Source of the DNA: Maribacter algicola
GTDB lineage: Bacteria > Bacteroidota > Bacteroidia > Flavobacteriales > Flavobacteriaceae
Assembly (NCBI RefSeq): GCF_003933245.1
Contig: NZ_QUSX01000001.1
Span: 868,001-932,000 of the forward strand
Direction of reading: 5' to 3'
DNA: 64,000 bases
The stretch's first letter is position 1; each line of letters starts with the position of its first letter. The notes beneath the pieces were generated by a model. It made no database searches, had not been told where the DNA came from, and saw nothing but the letters and a program-made list of their open reading frames with translations. The translations under genes were made by a program, and so were the position numbers. Below are positions 26,226 through 33,555 of the stretch, piece by piece.

Positions 26226-26472
26226 TTTGAAACAAGAATTAAAGAAAAAAATTATAGAGCAGCTGAACCTGGAAGATGTTACCGCAGCTGAAATTGCGGA
26301 CAACGACCCATTGTTTGGAGACGGTTTGGGACTTGACTCGATTGACGCGTTGGAACTCATCGTAATGCTGGACAAGGATTATGGCATTAAACTGGCAGAT
26401 CCAAAGGAAGGCCGAAAAATCTTCGAGTCCATCGATACCATGGCCGCTTACATCAGTGCGAACAAAGCCTAA
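26215..26472 (+). CDS. Acyl carrier protein (second)
   Basis: An 85-residue ACP with the phosphopantetheine serine in GLGLDSIDALELIVML. The acidic helix II is typical. It overlaps the half-ketosynthase gene by 11 bases and precedes the third ketosynthase by 62 bases, so it probably carries the polyene chain for the 26535/27825 pair. Two ACPs also occur in aryl polyene clusters. Confidence 0.94.
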   Translation: MSSDLKQELKKKIIEQLNLEDVTAAEIADNDPLFGDGLGLDSIDALELIVMLDKDYGIKLADPKEGRKIFESIDTMAAYISANKA

Positions 26473-26487
26473 CGTGGCAACCTATCA

Positions 26488-26513
26488 CAGATTTACATAC
26501 AAGTTGTAATCTG
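26488..26513 (+). repeat. Imperfect inverted repeat in the ACP-ketosynthase gap
   Basis: CAGATTTACA (26488-26497) and TGTAATCTG (26505-26513) pair with one bulged T around a 7-base loop. The hairpin sits in the 62-base gap before the ketosynthase gene, one of the few gaps in this tightly packed operon. It has no T-tract, so it is not a standard terminator; an operator or mRNA stability hairpin is possible. Confidence 0.35.
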
Positions 26514-26534
26514 CTATTTGTCTAAATATTTTCA

Positions 26535-27734
26535 ATGAATCAAGGAGTTGCGATTACTGGAATGGGCCTAATTTCCGCTATTGGTAACAATGTTGCGGAT
26601 AACTTCGCTTCCTTGATTTCCGGTACAACGGGCATTTCCAAAGTCAGCCGTATAAAAACGGTCCATGAACATGAAATCATGGTGGGGGAAGTTCCGATGA
26701 CCAATGGGGAATTGGAAAAATTACTGGGACTGCCTTCAGATTCCCATTCGAGGACCCCTTTACTGGGAATAATCGCGGCAAAGGAAGCACTGGCACAGGC
26801 AGACATTCAAAATATATCTGAGTACAGAACCGGACTTATATCCGGCACTACGGTAGGGGGCATGGACAAATCGGAGCAATATTTCTACGACTTTTATGAA
26901 AGGGACCTTCATTGGAATCACATTAACAGCTTGCATGCCGGTGACTCCACACAAAAAATTGCGGATGCCATAGGTCTTACCAAAAGCTTTGTAACCACCA
27001 TTAGTACGGCCTGTTCCTCCGCCGCCAATGCGATCATGTTGGGGGCCAGAATGATCAAGAGTGGTGAACTGGACCGGGTAATCGTGGGCGGATCGGACAG
27101 TCTTTCAAAGTTTACCATCAATGGCTTTAAGACCTTGATGATCTTATCCGATAAGTATAACACTCCCTTTGATGAACACAGAAAAGGGTTGAATCTGGGC
27201 GAGGCGGCCGCATTTTTGGTATTGGAATCAGATGGAATCGTTTCCAAGGAAAACAAAAAGGTGTTGGCCTATGTAAAAGGCTATGGCAATGCCAACGACG
27301 CCTATCACCAAACCGCTTCGTCGGAAAATGGCGACGGAGCCGTCATGGCGATGGAGAAGGCCCTAAAAGTGGCCGGAATTTCCCCAAGCGAGGTGGATTA
27401 TATCAATGCACACGGTACGGCAACGCCCAACAACGACCTTTCCGAAGGGAGGGCCTTACTTCGTGTTTTTAAGGAGAACGTTCCGGAATTCAGTTCCACC
27501 AAACCATTTACGGGGCATACCTTGGCAGTAGCAGCAGGTGTAGAGGCCGTTTATTCCGTTTTGTCCATCCAAAACAACGTTATCTATCCCAACCTCAACT
27601 TTAAGACGCCCATGACCGAATTTAATTTGGTTCCAGAGACCCAATTAAAAAACAAGGAAATAAAAACGGTACTCTCCAATTCCTTTGGTTTTGGCGGTAA
27701 CTGTTCTACCCTTATTTTTACCAAAGAGGCATGA
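26535..27734 (+). CDS. Beta-ketoacyl-ACP synthase (third ketosynthase, ApeO-like)
   Basis: A 399-residue FabF-type condensing enzyme with Cys160 in TISTACSSAANAI, the histidine of NAHGTATPNNDLSE and the histidine of FTGHTLAVAAGVE; C terminus NSFGFGGNCST. It is followed by a cysteine-less ketosynthase-like gene, the arrangement of type II KS/chain-length-factor pairs such as ApeO-ApeC, so it probably performs the repeated extension that builds the polyene. Start ATG 26535 (MNQGVAITGMG). A small hairpin (27737-27749) follows its stop. Confidence 0.93.
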   Translation: MNQGVAITGMGLISAIGNNVADNFASLISGTTGISKVSRIKTVHEHEIMVGEVPMTNGELEKLLGLPSDSHSRTPLLGIIAAKEALAQADIQNISEYRTGLISGTTVGGMDKSEQYFYDFYERDLHWNHINSLHAGDSTQKIADAIGLTKSFVTTISTACSSAANAIMLGARMIKSGELDRVIVGGSDSLSKFTINGFKTLMILSDKYNTPFDEHRKGLNLGEAAAFLVLESDGIVSKENKKVLAYVKGYGNANDAYHQTASSENGDGAVMAMEKALKVAGISPSEVDYINAHGTATPNNDLSEGRALLRVFKENVPEFSSTKPFTGHTLAVAAGVEAVYSVLSIQNNVIYPNLNFKTPMTEFNLVPETQLKNKEIKTVLSNSFGFGGNCSTLIFTKEA

Positions 27735-27824
27735 AACCCTCATCGAGGGCATTGGTATGGTAAGTTAAATACCCAGGCGAAAGAAAATGTTTAAAAATCA
27801 AGCCAATAACCTAATTTTAAACAC

Positions 27825-28892
27825 ATGAAAATGGAGGTGTACATAAACAGTATCGGCTCGGTTTCCGTCCAAAAAACCTTTGATGATTCGGGCTTTTTGG
27901 AGGAAGTTGTTGATTATGAGGGTACTTCGGTTAAAGCGGTTGACCCCAATTATAAGGACTACATACCTCCAGCGGCGGCCAGAAGAATGGCAAAAGGACT
28001 TAAAATGAGCGCCGTCAGCTCCCAAAATGCCATGAAGGAAGCAGACTTGAAAAACGTGGACGCCATCATTGTAGGCACAGGCCTTGGTTGTCTGGGCGAA
28101 TCCGAAAAATTTGTACGGGATTTACTGGATAATGACGAACAGTACCTTACCCCTACCCGGTTCATTCAATCTTCCCACAACACCGTAGCGGGCTCCATTG
28201 CATTGGATATGGGGTGCAAAGGATACAATTTTACCTACGTGCATTCCAACATATCGTTCGAGTCCAGCCTATGGGACGCCAAGCTACAATTAGAGAACAA
28301 TGAAGCTGAAAACATATTGGTAGGAGCCGTAGACGAACTGGTAGAACACCATGTAACCACACATCAATTCATCGATCATATAAAAAAAGAGCCTGTTTCC
28401 AGGGAACAGGTACTGCGCTCCGGCACCAAGGGCATTGTTTTTGGTGAGGGATCCCACTTTTTTGTACTGTCCAATCAAAAACAGGATACAACCTATTCAA
28501 AGCTCTTTGCCATGGGAATTTACAATACCCTAAGGAAGGAGGAGGTCTCCGGTACAATTCTGGGTTTTTTGGATACGAATGGATTGACACTCGAAGATTT
28601 GGACGGTGTCATTTTAGGTAACAATGGGGATGTAGATTTCGATACGATTTACCATGACCTTGCAAATGGGATATTTCAAACTATTCCACAATTTGTGTAC
28701 AAGCATCTTTCCGGAGAGTATGACACAGCCTCCGGTTTCGGTTTTTGGATGGCCAATAAAATCTTCAAAACCGGTAAGGTTCCTGAGGTTATCCGTTGGA
28801 ACGATATAAAAGTAAGCCAACCAAAAAGGCTTTTGTTATATAACCAATATCGAGGTAAAAACCACAGTCTGGTAGTCCTGGAAAAATGTTAA
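27825..28892 (+). CDS. Ketosynthase-like chain-length-factor homologue lacking the active-site cysteine
   Basis: A 355-residue thiolase-fold protein. Its active-site segment reads NFTYVHSNISFESSLW; by my alignment to TISTACSSAAN of the preceding gene the cysteine is Asn142, and the two HGT/GHT histidine motifs are absent. It matches the beta-ketoacyl synthase N-terminal-like family often seen in flexirubin and aryl polyene clusters, and by position is the non-catalytic partner of the 26535 ketosynthase (CLF/ApeC-like). It overlaps the deacetylase-like gene by 7 bases. ATG 27825 follows a 90-base gap. Confidence 0.84.
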   Translation: MKMEVYINSIGSVSVQKTFDDSGFLEEVVDYEGTSVKAVDPNYKDYIPPAAARRMAKGLKMSAVSSQNAMKEADLKNVDAIIVGTGLGCLGESEKFVRDLLDNDEQYLTPTRFIQSSHNTVAGSIALDMGCKGYNFTYVHSNISFESSLWDAKLQLENNEAENILVGAVDELVEHHVTTHQFIDHIKKEPVSREQVLRSGTKGIVFGEGSHFFVLSNQKQDTTYSKLFAMGIYNTLRKEEVSGTILGFLDTNGLTLEDLDGVILGNNGDVDFDTIYHDLANGIFQTIPQFVYKHLSGEYDTASGFGFWMANKIFKTGKVPEVIRWNDIKVSQPKRLLLYNQYRGKNHSLVVLEKC

Positions 28893-29662
28893 CACGGAAA
28901 ACCGTAAATACTATTTTTCTATTAGGCGTCGTTGTCTCTCTGGCCATTTCCATTTTCAAACCGATTCCTTGGCCCGCTTTCGCCCTATTGACGGCAAGTT
29001 GGTTCTTCTTGACACTGTGTGGTTCTTTTTTTATCCGGTGGAACTACCACATGACTTCCTTGAATTCAAATAACGAAATCAATAAACCCCAAATCGCCAT
29101 AACCTTTGATGACGGACCGCATCCGGAATACACGCCCAAAGCTCTATCCCTTCTGGAAAAGTACAATGCCAAGGCGACCTTTTTCTGCATCGGGAAAAAT
29201 ATTGCAAAACATCCGGAGCTAATTAAGGAAATCATAAGGCAAGGACATTCTGTAGGGAACCATACGTTTTCACATGCAAACACCTTTGGCTTTTTTGGCA
29301 CATCCAAAGTAACCCAAGAGCTGAATCGAACGAACAAAATTGTGGAAAAGCTAACGGGTTTAAAAATGACCTTGTACCGGCCCGCTTTTGGCGTCACTAA
29401 CCCAAGCATAGCACGGGCCGTAAAAAACCTAGAATTAAATTCCATAGGTTGGAACGTTCGTTCCTTGGATACCACTTTTAGGAATGAAAATCAGGTTTTG
29501 AAACGGATAACTTCCAAAACGGAAGAAGGTTCCATTATCCTACTTCATGACACCAGTGCAAAATCTATCGCCGTTTTGGAACGATTATTGGTATTTTTGG
29601 AAAACAGAAAGTTGGAATCGGTTACAGTGGACCAATTACTTCAAATAAGGGCTTATGAATAG
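28886..29662 (+). CDS. Polysaccharide deacetylase family protein (NodB domain)
   Basis: A 258-residue protein with two short hydrophobic segments at the N terminus (about 7-50) and a NodB carbohydrate esterase 4 domain: ITFDDGPHPEYTPK (catalytic and metal Asp-Asp), then GHSVGNHTFSHAN (metal histidines) and LYRPAFGVTNP, ending with SIILLHD. All metal ligands appear present. The usual activity is removal of acetyl groups from N-acetylated sugars; in this cluster the substrate is unknown and may be a decoration on the pigment or a nearby glycan. It overlaps its neighbours by 7 and 8 bases. Confidence 0.91.
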   Translation: MLTRKTVNTIFLLGVVVSLAISIFKPIPWPAFALLTASWFFLTLCGSFFIRWNYHMTSLNSNNEINKPQIAITFDDGPHPEYTPKALSLLEKYNAKATFFCIGKNIAKHPELIKEIIRQGHSVGNHTFSHANTFGFFGTSKVTQELNRTNKIVEKLTGLKMTLYRPAFGVTNPSIARAVKNLELNSIGWNVRSLDTTFRNENQVLKRITSKTEEGSIILLHDTSAKSIAVLERLLVFLENRKLESVTVDQLLQIRAYE

Positions 29663-30272
29663 AATCTTGGTAATCTTGTTATTTTTCTCCTATGTGGGTT
29701 TCGCCCAGACTAAAATGTCCGTTCAAGAGGCGAAATCCCTACAGGAAATGGTTAAACAAAAAGCACAACAGACCCAAACCATCACAAGTGATTTTGTTCA
29801 GTACAAACACCTGGACTTTTTGTCCAATGATATTGAATCGAGCGGAAAATTAGCTTTTAAAAGCCCTGAAAATGTCAGTTGGCAATATCTAAAACCATTT
29901 TCGTACAAGGTTGTTTTTAAAGATGAAAAACTCCTCATTAACGATAACGGCAATAAGAGCAAACTGGACCTGGGCTCCAACGAACTCTTCAAACAGCTTA
30001 ACCATTTGATCAGTGCCAGTATCAACGGGGATATGTTCAGCGCCGATGAATTTGAAATTGCCTACTTTAGGGAAAATGGTGCCCCTTTGGTTCACTTTTT
30101 GCCCAAAGACCCTAAATTTTCGGATTTTATCAAAGCCTTTCACATCAGATTTTCCAAACAGGGAACCGTGGAAGAGGTAAAAATGATCGAACCCAGTGGC
30201 GATTATACTAGAATCGTATTTTCAAATAAAGTAGAAAACAAAGCGATTCCAGATGCGGTTTTTAACCTTTAG
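29655..30272 (+). CDS. LolA-like periplasmic lipid/lipoprotein carrier
   Basis: A 205-residue protein with a signal peptide (MNRILVILLFFSYVGFAQT) and a LolA-type fold: TITSDFVQYKHLDFLSNDIES, SGKLAFKSPENVSWQYLKPF and ITSDFVQ-like strand patterns that match outer-membrane lipoprotein carrier proteins. In aryl polyene clusters a LolA homologue is thought to carry the pigment lipid across the periplasm; the same role fits here. It overlaps the downstream lipoprotein gene by 20 bases. Confidence 0.88.
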   Translation: MNRILVILLFFSYVGFAQTKMSVQEAKSLQEMVKQKAQQTQTITSDFVQYKHLDFLSNDIESSGKLAFKSPENVSWQYLKPFSYKVVFKDEKLLINDNGNKSKLDLGSNELFKQLNHLISASINGDMFSADEFEIAYFRENGAPLVHFLPKDPKFSDFIKAFHIRFSKQGTVEEVKMIEPSGDYTRIVFSNKVENKAIPDAVFNL

Positions 30273-30861
30273 CCTTTTCCTTCTTCTTTTGGGGTGTGCT
30301 TCCTATCCCAAAAAAAGAGGATATACAACTACGGAAATCATTACCCAGGAAATCGTCAACCCTTATTTCTCGGATAAAAAAAAAGACTATGTCTACAAAT
30401 CCAATATTACCGTTTTTAAGAATACCTTCGGGGGGATTTTGGTATTAAAGAAGATGGATGATAAAACCCATCGAATTGCCTTTACTACGGAACTTGGAAA
30501 CACCATCTTTGATTTCTCTATAAGCGAGACTGAATTTAAGGTAAACCGTATCCTAAAGGAACTAGACCGTAAGATTCTTTTAAGTGTATTGGAGCAGGAT
30601 TTTAGAAGCCTGGTCCAAGAAAAAACATCCTCTTTGGAAACCTTTGAAAAGGGTGAAAACATATTGAATAAGGTCAAAATAGATTCCAAAATACATTACT
30701 ATACGTTCAAAAACGATACCCTGACCAATATCACACGCGTAAGAAACCAAAGGGAAAAAGTAGACATCGCATTTTTTGAAATAGGCGACACCATGGCAAG
30801 ACATATTCAAATTTCACATAAAAACTTGAAACTTGCCATATCTTTACGGGCCATCAAATGA
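30253..30861 (+). CDS. Lipoprotein of the flexirubin cluster
   Basis: A 202-residue predicted lipoprotein: the signal peptide ends in LLLGC, with the lipidated cysteine at position 15, then ASYPKKRG. The remainder is beta-rich (ITVFKNTFGGILVLKKM, THRIAFTTELGNTIFDF) and ends with repeated polar strands. It is probably attached to the outer membrane as partner of the LolA-like protein upstream (ApeN-like position in aryl polyene clusters, by analogy). No enzyme motif is visible. ATG 30253 is supported by the lipobox. Confidence 0.86.
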   Translation: MRFLTFSLFLLLLGCASYPKKRGYTTTEIITQEIVNPYFSDKKKDYVYKSNITVFKNTFGGILVLKKMDDKTHRIAFTTELGNTIFDFSISETEFKVNRILKELDRKILLSVLEQDFRSLVQEKTSSLETFEKGENILNKVKIDSKIHYYTFKNDTLTNITRVRNQREKVDIAFFEIGDTMARHIQISHKNLKLAISLRAIK

Positions 30862-31448
30862 ATAAGTTAGCCACCATACTCTTTTTTATTATCTGTGCCG
30901 GCATATCGGAATCAAAAGCACAGGTGGCTCCTGGCATCAAATTGGGCTATAATGAAAGCCGAATTAGCAAGACCCGCTTGGAACCTAAATCGGGATTATA
31001 TATTGGCGGGTTTCTGGACATTCCGATTACGAAGCGCTACGCCATTCAACCGGAAGTTTTTTACTCCTCCCAAGGCGGAGCCTCCGTTAGCTCCGATTTT
31101 GGGGATGTTCAAATTGATTATTTGTCGGTAATGGCCGCCAATAAATTTTATGTAGGACTAGCTAAAGGGTTTCATTTTAACCTAGGCTTGGGGTTGGACA
31201 TAAACCTAAAAAATAACTTTGTGAATTTGTTCAATGGTGATGCGGATGGCGAAATATCCCCTTTTGATGTTGTGGTATTTGGAGGTATGGGATATGAGTT
31301 TAATTTTGGACTTATTTTGGAAGCACGTTATAAACAAGGAACCGTAAGTGTGGACTTGTTTGGGGCCGATGACCTTTACGAGGAAGCAGGAAGCAACTTG
31401 AACGGTGTTTTTCAATTGGGTGCTTCCTATAAATTTAAAAGTAAATAG
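30858..31448 (+). CDS. Outer-membrane beta-barrel protein (PorT-type)
   Basis: A 196-residue protein with a signal peptide (MNKLATILFFIICAGISESKA). The mature part has alternating amphipathic strands, for example VAPGIKLGYNESRI, LYIGGFLDIPITKRYAIQPEVFY and FQLGASYKFKSK, typical of small Bacteroidetes outer-membrane barrels. It could be the outer-membrane site for pigment placement, but no function is proven. It overlaps the lipoprotein gene by 4 bases (ATGA), and the hotdog gene follows its stop directly. Confidence 0.87.
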   Translation: MNKLATILFFIICAGISESKAQVAPGIKLGYNESRISKTRLEPKSGLYIGGFLDIPITKRYAIQPEVFYSSQGGASVSSDFGDVQIDYLSVMAANKFYVGLAKGFHFNLGLGLDINLKNNFVNLFNGDADGEISPFDVVVFGGMGYEFNFGLILEARYKQGTVSVDLFGADDLYEEAGSNLNGVFQLGASYKFKSK

Positions 31449-31817
31449 ATGTTGTTAGAAGGATTGTACGAAATTCAGGAATTCGAGTTTGTGGAACCTC
31501 ATGTGAAGGCCACTATTAAACTCAATAAAGAACACGAGATATTCGAAGGGCATTTTCCAGGCCATCCCGTATTGCCCGGTGTTTGTGTAATACAAATCAT
31601 TAAGGAGCTTACCGAAAAATCCTTGGAGAAAAAACTAGTGTTGTCCGTAGCTTCGAATGTTAAGTTCATGGCCGTTATCAACCCTGAGAAAAATGATATC
31701 GTACAATTGGAAATTGAACTTGACCAGAATGAAAGCGAAGTCAAAATCAAGAATACCGTGCGTTTTGAAGATACCTTGGCATTAAAATTGAACGCCAATT
31801 TCAAAATTAAAGCCTAA
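31449..31817 (+). CDS. FabZ-like hotdog protein with a changed catalytic position (third hotdog)
   Basis: A 122-residue short hotdog domain. The FabZ active-site block is clear, GHFPGHPVLPGVCVIQ (34-49), and the catalytic histidine is His35, but the glutamate position at the end of the block is Gln49. It could be a dehydratase partner, an isomerase or a low-activity enzyme. Compared with the hotdog pair at 18611-19506 it keeps the His block that they lack. It overlaps the next gene by 1 base (TAATG). Confidence 0.86.
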   Translation: MLLEGLYEIQEFEFVEPHVKATIKLNKEHEIFEGHFPGHPVLPGVCVIQIIKELTEKSLEKKLVLSVASNVKFMAVINPEKNDIVQLEIELDQNESEVKIKNTVRFEDTLALKLNANFKIKA

Positions 31818-32299
31818 TGAAATTGGTACTCGTGGGATTTCTATCCTTTTTTCTTTTTTTCATTCATATTGAGGAAGTCCGCAAGCTATATCCCGAAGCC
31901 ATAGAAGATGCCTCCATGACCGATAACCTGAACGAGTTATTGGCCACGATTACCTTGGAGAACAACGCCGTACTATATGGCTATAAAGGAGCCGTTTTTA
32001 CCCTAAAGGCAAAACACGCAAAAACAGCAAAGGACAAAAAGGAATTCTTTCAGGAGGGAGTCGCCATCATCGAAGCCGCCGTAGCATACAAACCTGAAAA
32101 TATTGAACTCAGATTCATTCGATTGAGCGTACAGGAAAATGCGCCGAAAATTGTAAAGTACCATAATGCCTTGGAGGCCGATAAAAATTATATTCTAGAA
32201 CACTTTTCGGAATTGAAGGATGGCTCCTTAAAAAAAATGATTCAGAAATATATCAAGGGTTCAAAAGCTTTTTCAGATACGGAAAAGTTGGGCTTCTAG
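31817..32299 (+). CDS. Hypothetical exported protein of the flexirubin cluster
   Basis: A 160-residue protein of unknown function. Residues 1-18 form a hydrophobic signal or anchor (MKLVLVGFLSFFLFFIHI); the remainder is helical, with TDNLNELLATITLENNAV and AIIEAAVAYKPENIELRF suggesting TPR-like helix pairs. It is coupled to the hotdog gene by a TAATG overlap. A 56-base gap follows before the glycosyltransferase gene, with a TATCTTTA element at 32316-32323 that could be a weak internal promoter. Confidence 0.82.
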   Translation: MKLVLVGFLSFFLFFIHIEEVRKLYPEAIEDASMTDNLNELLATITLENNAVLYGYKGAVFTLKAKHAKTAKDKKEFFQEGVAIIEAAVAYKPENIELRFIRLSVQENAPKIVKYHNALEADKNYILEHFSELKDGSLKKMIQKYIKGSKAFSDTEKLGF

Positions 32300-32376
32300 A
32301 CCTTTTTGATTATGTATCTTTACCGGAATTTTTAGCATCATAAAATCAAAACCAAGTGCCGGACCAAGCATCCATA

Positions 32377-33555
32377 ATGGAGAGAATGCAACAATGGCGT
32401 TGCTGTGTACTGATACCAACGTACAATAATGAAAAATCATTGGCCAGGGTATTGCGGGGTGTATTGCGGTTCACTTCGAACATCATAGTAGTCAACGACG
32501 GCGCTACGGACGGCACCCTTGAAATTTTACAAGGCTTTTCCCAGATCCATCAAATCCATCTTGAAAAAAACCAAGGAAAGGGCAAGGCTCTTAAAACTGG
32601 ATTTAAAGAAGCTTTGAACAAGGGCTACGAATATGCCATAACTATGGATTCTGATGGGCAACACTTTGCGGAGGACATCCCCGTATTTTTGGATGCCTTG
32701 GAGAACGAGGCTACAAAAAATGTATTGTACATAGGAGCCCGAAACATGGCCCAAGCCGATGTTCCGGGCAAAAGTAGTTTTGGCAACAAATTCTCAAATT
32801 TTTGGTTTTGGTTCGAAACAGGAACATGGCTACAGGATACACAATGTGGCTATCGTTTATATCCATTGAAGGAAATTGAAAAGCTATCTCTTTTTACACC
32901 TAAGTTTGAATTTGAAATCGAGGTGATCGTAAAGGCTTCTTGGAACGGAACCTTGGTAAAAAACGTACCGGTTAAAATAGTATATGACGACGTGGACCGT
33001 GTATCCCATTTTAGAACTGTGCCGGACTTTACGCGTATCAGTATTCTAAATACATGGTTCGTATTTGTGACCCTTTTTTATATAAAACCAAGGGATTTTT
33101 TTAGAAAGGTTAAAAAAAAGGGGGTTAAAAAATTCCTACTGAACGATGTTCTGGGAAGTAAGGATACTCCTGCGAAAAAGGCATCCTCCATTGCTTTGGG
33201 GGTTTTTATAGGCCTTAGTCCTTTGTGGGGGCTACATACCCTATTGGTACTTTTTTTATCCTTTCTTCTTAAACTGAACAAACCCATTGCCTTTGCCTTT
33301 TCCAATGTAAGTTTGCCGCCCTTTATTCCATTTATTGTACTGGCAAGTCTGCAGACAGGTAGTTGGATTTTAGGGGAATCCTTTACCTTCTCATTGGATT
33401 CCATCAATGAAAATTTTAATTTCCTTATACATTTAAAGGCTTACTTGTTGGGGAGTATGGTATTGGCCCTTACGGGCGCATTACTTTTAGGGGGAATAGG
33501 CTATCTTACCCTTACTTTTTTTGGAAAGCGGAAAATGGCCGTAAACAATGGGTGA
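32377..33555 (+). CDS. Family 2 glycosyltransferase fused to a DUF2062 membrane domain
   Basis: A protein of ~392 residues. The N-terminal GT2 domain (about 1-225) has CVLIPTYNNEKSLARVL, the DxD-like AITMDSDGQH and LQDTQCGYRLYPL, as in dolichol-phosphate-mannose/polyprenyl sugar transferases. The C-terminal DUF2062 domain (about 255-370) contains GVFIGLSPLWGLHTL and several membrane segments. The fusion suggests transfer of a sugar at the inner membrane, possibly onto a pigment or lipid intermediate. ATG 32377 is chosen; a GTG at 32356 with an A-rich leader is an equally open possibility. It overlaps the MMPL gene by 8 bases. Confidence 0.88.
   Translation: MERMQQWRCCVLIPTYNNEKSLARVLRGVLRFTSNIIVVNDGATDGTLEILQGFSQIHQIHLEKNQGKGKALKTGFKEALNKGYEYAITMDSDGQHFAEDIPVFLDALENEATKNVLYIGARNMAQADVPGKSSFGNKFSNFWFWFETGTWLQDTQCGYRLYPLKEIEKLSLFTPKFEFEIEVIVKASWNGTLVKNVPVKIVYDDVDRVSHFRTVPDFTRISILNTWFVFVTLFYIKPRDFFRKVKKKGVKKFLLNDVLGSKDTPAKKASSIALGVFIGLSPLWGLHTLLVLFLSFLLKLNKPIAFAFSNVSLPPFIPFIVLASLQTGSWILGESFTFSLDSINENFNFLIHLKAYLLGSMVLALTGALLLGGIGYLTLTFFGKRKMAVNNG

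Noticed and set aside
27737-27749. CCCTC-ATC-GAGGG hairpin after the third ketosynthase as terminator
   Set aside because: Only five base pairs and no T-run; the operon probably continues into the next gene.
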